Below are positions 32,163 through 45,827 of a stretch of DNA of 64,000 bases, piece by piece (the stretch's first letter is position 1; every line of letters begins with the position of its first letter). This DNA comes from Cryptomeria japonica (Eukaryota > Streptophyta > Pinopsida > Cupressales > Cupressaceae): assembly GCF_030272615.1 (NCBI RefSeq), contig NC_081414.1, forward strand, positions 909,171,009 to 909,235,008. Reading direction: 5' to 3'. Below the pieces are notes generated by a model. That model worked only from the letters and a program-made list of their open reading frames with translations. It did not search any database and was not told where the DNA came from. The position numbers were made by a program, and so were the translations under genes.

Positions 32163-33100
32163 TGTAGACACCTAAAATTAACATTTGATTAATTTAAACC
32201 TATCAACATAATTAATTAACTTAATTGTGTTATCCTTATTCCTCTCAGAATCAATTAAATCTAATTTAATTAATCCTATCACTATAGTCCAATAATTAAT
32301 TTATCAAATAAATTAATTTCTCCTATTCTTCTAAAGTCCTCTCAATAATTATTTTCTCTACAACCCACTCAGATAATTAATTCTAATTAATTAACCTAGT
32401 CATGCGATTCCTACAAATCACTTTTCCTAATCCCACTCAACCTAATTAATCCTCCTTGAATCTCTCATAATCATGATTATCATTATTCTCCAATTTTAAA
32501 TTCTCACTCATGTCACATCAAACTTTGAATCCCTCAATGCATCCTTATTTTGGAATTTTTAATTCCTCAAGTTTGAAATTCAAATTTATCCCCCCTTTTT
32601 CCAAAGGAATTTTATATTCCTATTTATTTTCCCAAGGCACCCTTGATCCATGCCTTCTATCCAAAATCAATCTCAACCCTTCATAATCAAATCAATCTTG
32701 GCCCTCCATTGGCCTTCTCCAATCTATAAATTGGAGCCAATTATCCTCACAAAAGGATCCACTTCTCATGCATCCTCATGCTACACAATTCTCCTCTCAT
32801 CTTCTTCTAAATCCTCTCTCAAATATATCAAATTCATGATCCATCATTCAAATCCAATAATCCATCCACTTACCTTGTTGAGCACAAGGAGAGCATTCCA
32901 CATCCAAATCAATCAAAGGAGTACATCAAGTGGAGCATCATCAAGGGGCACCTTCACTTCATCAAGCTCAATCCGAATGAGAAGGTAAAATAGCAAGGTA
33001 TAAATGGTTTTGTTTGCATTTTGAATGTTTCTTTGGATTTCTAACCATATAATCTCACCTTGCATGTTTTCCCCTCTTCAGTACCATCATTGTAACTCAT
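32163..33100 (+). repeat. LTR-like sequence with promoter (ends uncertain)
   Basis: Starts tgtagacacctaaaatt, a plausible LTR start. It is AT-rich with many attaatt blocks, then has ctataaa at 32724-32730 and a C/A-rich stretch like a transcribed leader. No partner LTR is in the window, so the right end is a guess. An LTR or solo LTR is the best reading. Confidence 0.35.
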
Positions 33101-35189
33101 GTTAATTATTCTAAGTAATTTTAAGGACTAGATTCATTTTCACATTTTTGAGAGGAGATATGATATTTTGTGTTCTTATTTGTTTCTAATTATTTGTACT
33201 CGAGAGAATAAGCTAGATATCAAGTCACATAAGTTGGATCTTCAACAGTTTTCTAGCTCATCATAGGATTGGCCTTGGGATTTTGATACAACTTTTTATA
33301 ACACAATCTACCCTAATATGAATTTATTGTTTTTAGTAGTTCTACATGCTTATTCATGTGGCCATGAAAAAAGATATTTATTTAATGAAAAATAAGGTAG
33401 GACCCATTGTCAACTTTGTAAACTAGTTGCATGTAAATATTTGAAACTAAATAAAAATCCAATCCTAGAAATATTAAAAATAATAATTAAGATCTCAATT
33501 TGAGGTCATAGATGATTGCAAATGGCCTCAAAATAGTGTTTATAATTGTTCCAACTAAACAAGTCTAGTTGTGGTTGCATTCCACTCTTCTAATGCAACC
33601 CGAATTCACTCCATTAAATAAATTCTTCAAACTTCAATACACCTATTCTCAACCTTAATCCTTTAAAATTGGAAAAGGAAACTTTCTTACTACTAAAGTT
33701 CCTTATCAAATCTGCCCTAAATGTAAAATTAGGAGCAAAAAGTCTTAGACACTGTAAGTGTTAGGTTTGCTAGTTTGAACCAGTCCAAAACCAAAGAAGG
33801 TAGCAGGATGAGAATTAGGAGGCACTAAAACACTATCTCCAAGAAAACCCAATCTAGAACATCATAATTGGAGTTTCCAGTGAATTAGTCCAAGGTATTT
33901 CACCAATTCAAAATCCTTTGCAACTTTTAATTATTTTCTTTGCACTCTTATAGCCTTTTCTCTATTGGATCAGAACCTATAGATACAAAAAATAGGCAAA
34001 ATGGTTGTTCTATATAGGGGCTTGCCTAAGTCAAACTTCGTATTTGTGTTCCCACCTCCACATAAGCTATGATGATGAAAAAAGTGTATGTCCTCACAAG
34101 GATAGAGACTAAACCAATGATAAATACTAGCACAATAACATTACCTTAGGTATGAATAAATCTTATGAAGTTCAACATAATAGTGATGATGCAATTTTCT
34201 TTTCAAAGTCTTACAAGTGTCAACTTGCAATAGCAAAATGATAATAAATGATAAACATGAATCTATAGTTGATTGCAAAATATTGATATCTTATTTCTCC
34301 TTATATGAATACTATAGATTGAATTATATTAGAAAATGATTTCCCTTTCAATGTAGAAAAATGTAGCCTTCAACTATTTTGAATAATAAATATTCATTAT
34401 ATAAGGATCACAAGGCTAATTTTTTATAAAAGGCTGACATAAAATGATCAAACACAAAAAATAGAGATGATATTCCATAATGTCAAGGCTGACACTTGTA
34501 GTGGCCATAATTTTAAGAGATTTTTATTTTTGATTAAGTGGAGAAGGGCCCCAACCCTTATAGATTAGAAAGAAAAAAACCATCAAAGGATATGCTTAAA
34601 GAGAAAGACAACAACCACCATGGATGAATAGAAAAAGAAAGGCTTTGAAAGGGCCCAAAACCTTTTATAATAGAATGTTAAGCATAGCAAGATAGAAGTG
34701 AATAACCAAAATAAGAGACAATTAAAATTAATCAAACAAAAAAAAATGCAGCATAGGGTAGTGAAACAACAAAAAATATATTAGAGAAAAAAATACAAAC
34801 AATTGCGTATCCCAAAGGGGTAGTTAGAAAAAGTGCTTTAGAGAAATTTTCTTTTTTGAATGTCGGGATTGAAATCCCCTAACCTAAATTTCTTGAGACC
34901 AAGGTAGAGCACATTGATATTTCCATCTTTAGGCCTTACAAATTTGAATGAGGCGTCTATCTTTAATTACTTTTTTAGAGTAGTTATTACTGATCTTGTC
35001 TTCACACCTTTTCTTATTGAGACAAGATGAGCTAATGGTAGAACCATATTCAAACCTCATACAATTAAGTTATGCCTATGCCTTCCATCAATCTTTAGTG
35101 GAATTGATATTTTTATCCTTTTTAATATTTTTAAAGGGTGGGAAAGAGTGAACCTTTGGGGTAGGCATTTTTTCCTTCTATACTTTGTG
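33101..35189. other. Unassigned decayed sequence
   Basis: No gene recognised on either strand. Near 34041-34062 the minus strand repeats a motif of the element E LTR (gtggaggtgggaacac, plus strand at 29185), hinting at another antisense LTR remnant. Confidence 0.4.
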
Positions 35190-36180
35190 AATTTTCTTAC
35201 TTTTCTAGCAAGTACAAGGGTTATGCCCTAATGTTTTTGCAAAGATGGAAAAAAGGATTGGAGATTCTTCATATCTGATATATGGTAACCAAAATCCGAA
35301 TTTAAAGGATAAATAAATCTAGGTAGGGATCTCTTGACTATTTTTCACAAATGTACAGATTCTAGAATAAGCCAACCATTTCTTGTATTTATTTATTTTA
35401 TCTATAGCATGAAAAAATTCCTAATGAATTAGCTAAAATCATTAGGTTCTGTCGACTCCAAAATTCCAATTGTATGCTAGGCAAATGAACCCAAACTAGA
35501 AAATTGGAGGAGACTCCCTTCATAGGGTCAAAACTAGGAATACACTTATGTAGACATAGACCATTCTATCTTATAAACCAAGGATCATCCAAAATAATCC
35601 TAGTGTAATCTTGCATATTAGAAAAGGAAAAGAGGGAAAATTATTCACCATTGATTTTACTTCAATGCCACTAGAAATGTTACAACTTTGAAGGACCCAT
35701 CTTATGATTGATTCTATGTGTGGGTGGTTGTCATAAAATTCCCCAAAAAGAGACTTCAAAAATTGAGCAGCAATATCTTTATAAATAAAGAGGAATATTA
35801 AATTGGATTTGATCTTCCAACACTTTGTCATTGCTAACTCAAGGAACATCCACATGATCCAAAACATGAAGAGAAAGGGAAGCCATTTTATCAATAGAAA
35901 AAGACCCATATGCATGACTATCGATAAAAACTTCATGTGACAAGCAACATTCTCTTAAGAACTCTCCAAAACATTACAAGAAGACATAGCCAGATCTTCC
36001 TTCCTTAGAGGAGAGATGGTAACCCCAAATGCATAATTGACATAGCTCTTCATATCATGCTATAAATGCCTAGAAATATAAGGAGAACAAAAAGCACTCT
36101 CATCAACAAACAAATACCCATATCCTTACAAAGTAGAGGGATGTCATTTTGTTAGATTTGCAGAGACAATATCTATTTCA
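35190..36180 (-). pseudogene. LINE-type ORF1 remnant (DUF4283 plus zinc knuckle)
   Basis: Read on the minus strand across frameshifts. Around 35640-35800 the sequence has a DUF4283-like start ('HPHIESIIRWVLQSC'). At 35450-35600 it has the family-typical blocks 'DDPWFIR', 'CIPSFDPMKG' and 'VWVHLPSIQLEFWSRQNL'. Near 35210-35250, after a one-base shift, there is a CX2CX4HX4C knuckle pattern with the first Cys changed to Phe. This is the order of plant LINE-1 ORF1. No endonuclease or reverse transcriptase follows at lower coordinates. The part at 35800-36180 looks protein-like but has no domain I know. Several stops show it is dead. Confidence 0.6.
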
Positions 36181-37534
36181 AACCCTAGATGACTTGAAGA
36201 GGGTATAAGAAACCTTTTTATAACCCCAAATAACTTACCATTGTTGAAGACCACCTCTTCAAACTTCACATCTTTTATATAACTTCAAATGAGATTATTT
36301 TAATATATCTAATTTAGTATCTCATCTTGTTTGAATCTATCATATCTTCAGTACCTTCAACCCCTTCAAAATGAGAAAAAATAGAAAAGATTTAAAGGAG
36401 AGAGGATCTTCTTCCTCATCCAATATAAATTATTGATCTTCAATTTTGTGATTTTGGGATCATATCTTTCACATCTATAGTCCATTTTTCACAAACAAGT
36501 AGGAATTGGAAAGCTAGAGTCATATACACAAATATCCGATTCATTTTTCTAGATTTTTCCCAAGGTACATTTTATTTCAATTTTTTTGATTTTACTATAT
36601 GGTTATTTACTTGAAAATTTTGGCACTTGGAAAATATTTACTTGTAGGAGAGAGCTCTATTTGATCTACTTTATATGTACTTAGATCTAGCGATATAATA
36701 ATTTCATTTGACGAGATATAATAGGTTTTTTAGTTCATCCTTCTATTATCAACCTAGCAAAGGGCAATTATGAGCCTTGGTGAAATAGCATTATGACACA
36801 TCTTAGGTGCCAAGTGATTTTTTGCATTATCTATATGGACTCATCCCTCAACCAACCATACAAAGGGGTAAGCATACTTATAGGATCATATCAATGTCCC
36901 CACACACTTTTGGATCACCTTTTGGAGATCTATGGAGAAGCTCATATCTCTCCATTTATAGAGGATCATAAAGTATATTTTCATATTCACCTTGAGCATA
37001 ACACTTACATGCCCTATCATCATGGTACATTTTAGATGCTTGATTATATCACAAATCTTTCATATCCTGGTGTATCAAAGGCTTGTCTCTTAGTTCTCAC
37101 TCTTCACATTGAGACAAAATCTCAATATTATCATCTTTCATCATCCTGAATCATATTGGCATTGGGTCATGGATGGGCTTTATTGATTTAATGTAACAGT
37201 TTGATCGCTCACTCTATTTTCTACATTGTGGTTGAGGAGTTACAGAATATTATAGTAATGTTTGATGCACACACTTCAGACATTGGGGACATAATTGAGA
37301 ATATTTTATTCCTAATTGATTGTATATTTTACATTCATACCATCCCATCCTCAATTGCTTTACAAGTTTTTCATTGGGTATCTTCACAATTCTTTGGATT
37401 TTTTTCATTGATTTAGTATATATTTAGACATGTGGACAATTGATTAGTCTTCCCTCACACAAATCATGAGACAATTTCTTCCTTCTCTTTTTGTGGACTT
37501 TCTTCTACCAAAGTGATTGGAATTGTTTCTTCCT
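36181..37534. other. Unassigned sequence
   Basis: No recognised gene. The plus-strand frame 36793-37035 (80 codons) is His/Tyr-rich and unplaced. Confidence 0.4.
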
Positions 37535-37745
37535 AAGGGGAGGAATGATGATTGTAACTCTTGGACAGTCTTTATCTTTAGCATTAGAGCTTCTCTCTTA
37601 TAGGGGGGATACATCATCTCTTTGTTTCCTCCTATGGGGAGATATTGATGTACTTATGTGACCAATTGAATACTTGGGGGATATTTGGAGTCCATCATTA
37701 TCAGTCACATGTACACTTTTTCATTTATTTTCTCTCTTTTGGGGA
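37535..37745 (+). other. Cluster of five purine blocks
   Basis: aaggggagga (37536), aggggggat (37602), atggggaga (37635), tgggggata (37674) and tggggata (37740) in 210 bp. They resemble the repeated purine blocks before the 3' LTRs of A, C and O, so this may be the 3' end of another element. The LTR itself is not identifiable. Confidence 0.35.
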
Positions 37746-38399
37746 TATTTTTTTCTCCACTAGGTTCTTCTCTTTTTCTTTAAGAATTAAATTTGTTTGT
37801 ACATGGGTACCATCCATCCATCCACTCATCCTTGCATTCATGCATTCATCATAAGATCTTTAGTTTATCCCGAAGTTAATATTAATGGGAGGCATTAGAG
37901 TAACTAGGACACTTTATCTAATTATTTAATTAATTAGTTCCCTTAAATTTTCTTATTCACTTAAGCTAAACTCGAGCACTTTTTAATTTTATTTAATTGC
38001 ACTAATAATAGATTAAGTTGTCTCATCAAATATGATTGTGACACTTGGAACTAGCCAATTTAATCTATAATTAAGGTTTTGCATCTAGGGTTTCATCCAT
38101 CCTTTCATAGGGATTCATTCATTCATTGTAACATACATATTTTTGTGCAATAAATACTAAATTCTCAAGTTGTGATGAAATAATTTTCCTTTCTTGATCT
38201 TTCTTTGTGACAAGTCTTTTTCTTGTAGATGATTCTTGGCTTGTGAATTTCATCAAATTATAAAACATGGGTAGTTGAATATTATCTTACTAATATTCCT
38301 CTCAATATGTGCTTCCTTCCCCCCTCTGTCTTCTCTTCACTTCAAGTATATCCTTTAGTTAGTCTATGTTTACAACACACATTTTTATATCTTTTGGCA

Positions 38400-38769
38400 C
38401 TCTCACATTTTGATGGTGGATCATGGAGTGTAATCCAAAAAGTTGATGCTAAAAATAGACATGCAACAAAATCTATAAGCTAATAAGAGAATTCAAATGA
38501 GTGTGGAAGTATGATAACATTGATAGAACAAGCTATCAGTGTATATATAGAGTCTTTAAAGTAATAGACCTTTGAAAATAGAGAAAATATTTTTTGATCA
38601 CCATCAACAACAAGAGTAGATGTATGATATTAGTAAAAATGTACAAGAGATATATCATCATATTTTATCATGATTTGTTCAAAACATAAATGCTCAGATT
38701 ATTCATGTTAAATATAATTAAAACAATTTCTCATTGATTCCTTTGACATCAATCACAATACAATGTTCA
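38400..38769 (-). repeat. Element H 3' LTR, proximal part
   Basis: On the minus strand the tract aaagggggatattt (complement of 38770-38783) is followed by tgaacattg, an LTR-like start at 38769. The far end of the LTR is not defined; a tatatataga stretch near 38545 may be its TATA region. Confidence 0.45.
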
Positions 38770-40800
38770 AAAATATCCCCCTTTGTCATTGATAGAAAAC
38801 AACAAAATGTTGCCAATACAAATAGATAAGAGCAACACACCACCATAATCCAAGCGTGAAGAGACCCCCTATGAGGCATAATTGTTCATGTAAAAAGATT
38901 ATGAGTATGTGAATCCTTAATCCTCTCTTGAGAGATGTAGTATTTTGGTCTCCTTTCTCCCCCTCTGATGTCAATGGAAAAGGACAATAATATTGCTTTT
39001 TTTGTCTCCAAAACCTCCAACCATCTTGCTCTTGCTTTTCAATATATTTATTGAATCTCTCTACAACACTATTGAGCCTACGTGTGGTAGGAATTTAATA
39101 CTCACCCTCAACTTATATTTTTTCTTCAATCAAGAGGATAGAGAAACCACTTCTAACTTCTATGTCAAATTAAAAAATGCCTCTTTGGAAGAGTTTTTAT
39201 GAATATGTCAGTAATTTTGTCCTTTGCCTCAACATATGATAACTTCACTTATTTATCTGCAACCTTCTCTGTTAAGAAAGGATACTTAAATGAAATATGT
39301 TTTGTCCTTGATTACTATATTCTTATAAATATTTATTGCACTTGTGTTGTCACAAAATAGAAATGGGCTTATCAAATTTTGTTTTCATTTCCTTTAAATT
39401 TTATTTCATCAATAAAACTTGGGCACAACAAGAAACTATTGCAATATTTAACACTTTAATATTATAGATAGGGATACCACGACCTACTTTTTTCTCTTCA
39501 CCAATATACAATATTGTAATCGGGAAAGAAATCTCTACCACTTGTACTCTTCTACTCATCTACACTTGTGGCCCCACATACATTTATGTATGTCATGAAT
39601 TTAAAATTTTCACTCTTGGGATACCATAAATTAAAATTCAATGTACCCTTTAGGTATGTAAATATCCTTTTTATTTCCTTGGCATGGGTTTCCTTAGGCA
39701 CTGACTAGAACCTAGCCACAATATCTACTTCTTGAATTATATTTAGTCTAGAAGCTATTACATCCAAAACGCTACCAATCAATGGACTATACAAGGTTTG
39801 ATTTTCTAGAGTAGACTTATCCTATTTTCTTATGGTATTCCCAATAACTATAGTTGTACTTACTAGTTTGAAATATTTCGTTTTAAACTTGCTCAATAGT
39901 TCTTTTATATACTTGGTTTGTGATATGAATATGCTTCTTTCTAACTGGGAGATTTATAAATTAAGAATAAAAATAACTCACCCAAAATTGACTTTTTAAA
40001 TTATTTTTCATAGCATCTCAAGATTATTTGCACATCATCACTATTGTCTCAAAATATAGTGACATCCAAATAAACAACAATAATTAGCAATTAGATGTTA
40101 GTCTTGGTACATGGTGTCATGGTTAAGTTGTAGTGTACTTCTTTCCATCAAGGTTTAAATCCAATTTGTGTGCAATTGTTGAATTATAATGTTGTGGATG
40201 AGGTATCCTTTTTGTGACCTCAATGGTTCATATCTCTAAGTCAAAAGAATTTACCCCTCTTTAAAAGGAAAAAATAAGTTACCAATTGGTTACCTTTAGT
40301 TTTTATGTATATATTATAGTCTTTTCTACCTCTCTTGAAACCTCATTGTTGTAGATACTTGTCCAATCTTGAATACCATGCTATAGGATATTTCTTGACT
40401 CTGTAGAGGGCCTTCTTATATTGCACACAAATTTTTAATTTTTTAAATTTCAAATCATACTATTTTTTCAATGTTTACTTCTAACTCTCTATTCATTAAA
40501 TATTGATAATGCCAGAAACATTCTAATTTATTGTAATCTTGCAATTGGAGAAAAAATTTCCTTCAAATCAACTCCCTTAGCTTGAGAATATCCTTTCCAT
40601 ACAATTCTAGCCTTATTCTAGATTATTTTCCCATATTCATTGAAATTGTTTCTAAAAACCCGCTTGGAGACTATAACATTAATTTTCTTACATCTTCAAA
40701 CTAGCTCCCAAGTTTTGGTTTTCTCAATCCATGTTATCTCTTCCTCCATCGCATCTAACCAACCTTTAGAAAGGTTAGTTCTTCTCTAGATAAAGGAAAA
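38770..40800 (-). pseudogene. pol: Element H Copia pol remnant (RT and RNase H)
   Basis: Strongly decayed minus-strand Copia polyprotein with many frameshifts. Reading downward: RT start 'VFRNNFNEYGK' and 'NKARIVWKGYSQAKGVDLKE' (about 40670-40550); 'KKALYRVKKYPIAWYSRLDKY' counterpart (about 40420-40340); the Asp-rich active-site region with the 'VYLDVTIF' counterpart of the catalytic block (about 40075), so one catalytic Asp is lost; RNase H 'CDNTSAINIYKN' (about 39345-39300); and the 3' purine tract at 38770-38783. Older than A or O, judging by the damage. Integrase and Gag are not found beyond element D. Confidence 0.7.
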
Positions 40801-41212
40801 TAATTAGGTAATATTCTTGTCTAATGTGAAGGAAGATGATCTGGTATGTTATGAGGTACTTAAGGAAGTGGTGAAGGTAAAGGAGAAGTAGAGAAACATA
40901 CACCTCCTATTTAATAAAGAGGTGTGAGATCTACTAGAAAATATTATGAATGTAAGACCTTTATTCATACAATAACCCCCTAATCATATAGAAGCTAGAT
41001 ATTTTAATTCTAATTTTGGGAGAAAAAGTAAACAAGAAAACTAAAAAATAAACTAAAATTAACTATCTCTACTATGGTGTGCACCCAAAATTTAAGGCAA
41101 TTTACAATTTCAAAATAGCATAGTATGGTCATTGAAAACCACAATATGATTTAAAAAAATTTAAAAGAGAGGAATGCATTAATTCTCAAAGTACTTTTAC
41201 CATTGAATAAAT
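40801..41212. other. Unassigned sequence between H and D
   Basis: No gene read. Possibly more of element H, decayed past recognition. Confidence 0.35.
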
Positions 41213-42190
41213 TGTATCTCCATACAATTTTTTCTTTCCCTCAACCTCACCTTGACATTCTATCTCTTAGTGCTCAATGTTTGCTTTGATTCTATTAACA
41301 CCTTGATGAAACTTACATTTCCAAATCCCATTCTATCTCCTATCTAAATGTGAGTCATGATTAACAAGATCGGGGTCACATCAGGTGGTAAAATTGAGGT
41401 CCCATGTCAGCCTTCTTCAAAAATTTAAATAATTTTAGGATGGTTAAGTATAGAAGGAGGCTTACCCATCTCATTTGAAGTCTAAGTTTGATCTCTCTAT
41501 CAATTACACTCTAGAAAACTCAATCGAAGTGAACAAGCAAGTAACAAAGCATTCATCAAGAATTCAAGGAGAGGTTAAGTCAAGTTCAAGTATTCAATAT
41601 GGTAACCATGATCAAAATTTCAAGAAGATATTATACATGACATCCTAAAACCCTTGTATGAGGATTCAAGCAAGCTTTATCAAGGTATCAACTTCAATTA
41701 CGAGCATTCAATTTTAGATCTAGCCTTTCCCTCAAAAGGAAAGAATTTTGTTGCAATTCAATTCTATTTTCATTTCAATTTCAACATTAATTCCTAAATG
41801 AAGGTTTGACCCAAGGAAAAACCCTATCCACAACACTTTTTCTCTCTCTATGTGTGTTGGAAATTGATTTAGGAGCTCTGATCAAAGATTCTAATAGAAT
41901 AGATGACAACAAATAGGTTCAACTTTTATACGAGCAAAAAGTGGAGGACCAAGGTGACCTACCACATTAGTATTGAGAGTTTTGCCTGATCTTTGGACAG
42001 TGGATCCAGCACAATTCTCTGATCTAGAAAAAATCTCACCTTACTATCTAGAAGTTATAGGACTAGGACAACCTACCACCTTGGTCTTGACAATTTGGTA
42101 TGTATTTTTATCTATAGGTTCTAATTTATTTTCCCTTCATAGATCATTGTTTGTGGCTCTATGTGAAGTTTCTAGCACCCTTTTATTACT
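41213..42190 (+). repeat. Element D left LTR
   Basis: Aligns with 46854 onward from tgtatctccatacaatt. It lacks a segment present in the right LTR near 47025-47115. The end is approximate. Confidence 0.6.
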
Positions 42191-42905
42191 ATTTTTCTCT
42201 TATTATCCATTGATTTACCCTAAACTTTACAATACAAATCCAAATTTCAACTCTAAAAGGCGAGACAACAAACAAGTAAATTTAGTTAATATTTCAACCC
42301 TTTTTCCTAATTTAATTGTGGCTAGATCTATTGAATTTACCCCTCTTTTAAATGTTTGGTTCATTTGGTGAGATTAGTGGTTTTATTATATTTGTACTCA
42401 TAGATCATATATGCAATTGAATTACATAAATTTAGAGGTTAAATTCATAAAAATCCTAATTTATTCTTCTAAAATTGAGTTTTGGCTTACATAATTTTTT
42501 AATTGAATTTTCAGATCTGATTGCGATGACATGTTATATTCAAATTTAGCACATCTAGTGTTTAGTAGCATAATCCATATTGTTTAATTCATTGGTTAAT
42601 CAATCATTATACATAGAAATTTTTATTCCTAGTTTACATTTCCAATATTTGCATTCAATTTCCCTTTTTGTACATGATGTTTTTTACCCTTAGTCCTACA
42701 TACAATATTTTAATGAGAAAAAATTATATACTTAGGCCTTCTCAAGGTTTAAACACTAAGGATATTAAGCCTTAGTTGACTAACTTATTCCATGTGAATG
42801 TTGGTGCTTCTTCTTATGCAATAAATGACATACCTAATATCATATATCCCCATTCAACTAATACTTCTCATGATGAGGATGAATCACTAACTAGGGTTAC
42901 TATTG
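42191..42905 (+). other. Element D leader
   Basis: No gene until the Gag remnant. One copy of the leader motif seen in B occurs near 42425-42480 (tttagaggttaaattcataa, then an aatcctaattt block). Confidence 0.5.
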
Positions 42906-44080
42906 AGAAATAGGAAAATATTGATACTATGTTTGAAAATATTCAACAATTGATGGGTTCACATTACTCAGATAATGAGGAAATCCCCTTGATAAAAGGA
43001 TTGAAAATAATGCTTCAAAGTGATAAGGTGGGTGTGGATGTGTTGTGTGGACTTGCTCATGTTTTTTATACCAATATTATGCAAATAAAAATTTGTGTCG
43101 AATTCCTTGGTTACTCTCAACCCACTAGCCAATTCAACCATTCCTTTCATGCCTACATCTTTACCTAGTATGCCTACATTTACATCTTCTATCATGACTA
43201 CTTCCACACAAAATGTTAATCCTACACATGATAGTCATGGGGAAAATTCTATTAATCAATATAATTCTTACATACCTCCTTCTGTGAGTCTTATATTTGT
43301 TTCACAACCATCCCCTATACTAGCATACCATAATGTTCCTCCTCCTTATTATCAACCTCCACTTACAAAAATATTACTCCTCCATCACAATCCACTATGT
43401 TTAATTCCAGTTCATCCACCAAAGAAACTATTAATAACCTATCTCAAACTATTTCATCCTTACAACACCAATTGGCTTCTTTAACTCAATCGAAATTCAA
43501 TGTGCCCACACTTGTTGTAGCAATCCCACTATCTTATGAGACTGTCCATGTAGTTCCTCCTAAACATGTGGAGATTTTGTAATTGGAGTTATACAATGGA
43601 AAAGATGACCCCTTGACTCATGTGAGGACATTTTAAATCTTGTGGAGTGATTTCTCTCATGGTCAAACACTCATGGCAAAACTATATGCTCAAACTTTTA
43701 GATATAAAGCCTTGCAATGGTATAGTTATTTGACTCCTTATTCTATTATTTATTTCTACCAATTGGCTAATTGTTTCATTCAATAATTTCAAAATAATAG
43801 TGTTCCTAATATTACTTTGACTAACTTGATTCATTGTATGCGAGGATTTAAAGGAAAATTGATTGATTTTATTGGTAGATATAAACATTTGAAATCATAA
43901 ATTTCTTGTTATGTGCCTAATCGTGGTTTTCAAAAAAAAATTATTGCTAGTTTACGAAAGGATATTAGAGATAACCTTCTATTTTTTTAATTTACTTCTT
44001 TTATTCAATTGTGTTTAGTGATTCATAATTATCAGCTTCATGTGAGTTAATTCGAATCATCTTCTTTAATGGATTTGGTT
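42906..44080 (+). pseudogene. gag: Element D Gag remnant
   Basis: Counterpart of B Gag. 42929-43168 gives 'IPLIKGLKIMLQSDKVGVDV' and 'CGLAHVFYTNIMQIK'. The Ser/Thr/Pro low-complexity part is shifted (43095-43580). The capsid domain follows at 43580-43900 with 'LELYNGKDDPLTHVRTF', 'ALQWYSYLTPYS', 'FQNNSVPNITLTNLIHC' and 'DFIGRYKHLKS'. Several stops (43580, 43634, 43784 and 43899 areas) are TAA where B has Gln. Confidence 0.7.
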
Positions 44081-44329
44081 GATAAAAATGAGAGTGATCA
44101 ACAATTGTTTATGAAGTTCAAACACAATAAAGGTTTCATCAAGATAAATGACAACATCAACACACAAGTGGCAACCATGACACTAGGTGTGGCCCCTTTT
44201 CTAATTACTTTAGAAAAGAATTAACTCCTCTTTCTGAATCTTTGCATAGTATAATTTTGAGGTTGACGAATTCTAATGTGTTGCAACTTTCTCCCATCAC
44301 ACCAATTGACCATTCTTAACTATTTCCAA

Positions 44330-45120
44330 CATCCCATGATCCTAAAGCTTCTTGTCAATATCATCATTAACTAGGTCATGACACTAAGAAATGTTTCCAA
44401 TTGAGGAATAAGATTCAATATTTTATTAATAACAATACTATATACATAGTTGGTGTTAATGTCAAAGAGAATAAGTCATTAGATCCTCCTAACCAAAATC
44501 TCTAAATCTTCACCAATCCATTGCCTTCTCATTCTACCAATGTTGTTGAGTTTGAGCCACTTTCCTTCTCCCCTAATGACCATGGTGTAGAATTTAATAC
44601 TATTGTGAATCTCATTGATAATTATAAACCTACAAAATACTTGTGCATTACCTTTGATCCTAGTGAGACTATTGTTGCACCTAATCGCCCACTATATATT
44701 TCTATGAATACCAAAGACAAACTCTCATGAGGCATGCTCATTGATCTAGTTTGTATGGTGAATGACATCGCTTAGGAACATCTTTTTACTCAACAATTGT
44801 ATCAAGTAACATATGATAAATTTGATGTTATGATCAAGGTGTATGATGGTTTTTCTTTCCCTACTATTGGTATTAATCTTCTTGTTGAGGTTGGTAATAA
44901 GTGCTTAGATCTCACCTTTTCTATTATTTCTATGTTGGATCAATTTCATGTGAAGTTGGGATATCCTTTTCTCTATTCCATGTAATATATCCCTTATACA
45001 ATCTATAAATTATTTAAATTCCCTCATAATGACACTAATATAATGATTAATCATAGCCTTTACCAACCCACAACGAAACATGGAAATTTTATTGTTGATT
45101 ACTTTTGGCCCAAATAAGTT
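44330..45120 (+). pseudogene. Element D zinc finger and protease-like domain
   Basis: The zinc finger pattern Cys-Gln-Tyr-His...Gly-His-Asp-Thr-Lys-Lys-Cys lies at 44355-44400 (one stop inside). The protease-like region reads 'MLIDLVCMVNDI' at 44734-44769, then 'DVMIKVYDGFSFPTIGIN' and 'QFHVKLGYPFLYSM' (to about 44985), then 'KFPHND'. The active-site triplet is Asp-Leu-Val rather than Asp-Thr/Ser-Gly. Compare B, where it is Glu-Pro-Thr. Confidence 0.6.
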
Positions 45121-45180
45121 GAGCCCTTAAATCCTTGAAATGACATCATTTTCTTATCTTATCAAAAATCAAGAAATGAA

Positions 45181-45827
45181 ATGATAATGGCCTTGAGTAA
45201 ACCTAGAGACCCTACACCCATTGATATTCCTATTCCTCATCCTAGACTTGGTCTTCTTCCTACTCCTTCTATTCCTCCTATATATGCCACATTACCACCT
45301 CCTATGTCCTATAAAGGAAATAAATTGGTATCATGTATCTCTCAACCTATTGGAGTTTCTTCTATTCCTCCCCCTATAAGGGAATAAAATAAGCCTATGT
45401 CAATTGATCCTCAACCTTCACAAGTCTCTACTAGAAACTAAAAGGAATCATTGTGCGAGAGAATGCCAACGAAGATTTTGTGCTAAGGCTCACGAGTTAT
45501 CTTCCCAAATCCTTTCCTCCTTAAAGACACCAAATGTTGACTTGGTCCAATTTATCCAATCTATTAGGGGGGAGTTCAACTCAAATCAACTAAGTAAAAA
45601 TGATCAAGGAAAATGACGGTTCAACTTATTTTTGTATTAAAAATCCTATTATGATTAATTTAGATGATGATATGGATGATGATAATAATCTTGTTCACAC
45701 TAACAATGATGATGCTAATGATTCTAGAGATATGTATGAGCTTGTTGAGATTAATCATGAGTTCTCTTCACATTTTTCAAAAGTATTAATCCTAGTTCCT
45801 ATTGAGAAACTTGAAGTGATTCATTAG
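45181..45827 (+). pseudogene. Element D Pro-rich, Arg-rich and acidic region
   Basis: Pro-rich stretch at 45181-45387 ('PIDIPIPHPRLGLLPTPSIP'); Arg-rich part at 45404-45616 ('NHCARECQRRFCAKAHE', 'LSSLKTPNVDLVQF'); and, after a shift, an acidic part at 45600-45827 ('MINLDDDMDDDNN', 'FSSHFSKVLILVPIEKLE'). The order matches B 16483-17507. Function unknown. Confidence 0.55.

Noticed and set aside
36793-37190. Possible further member of the B/D/E family
   Set aside because: Similarity to the E tail is weak and depends on frame choice; no LTR pair supports it.
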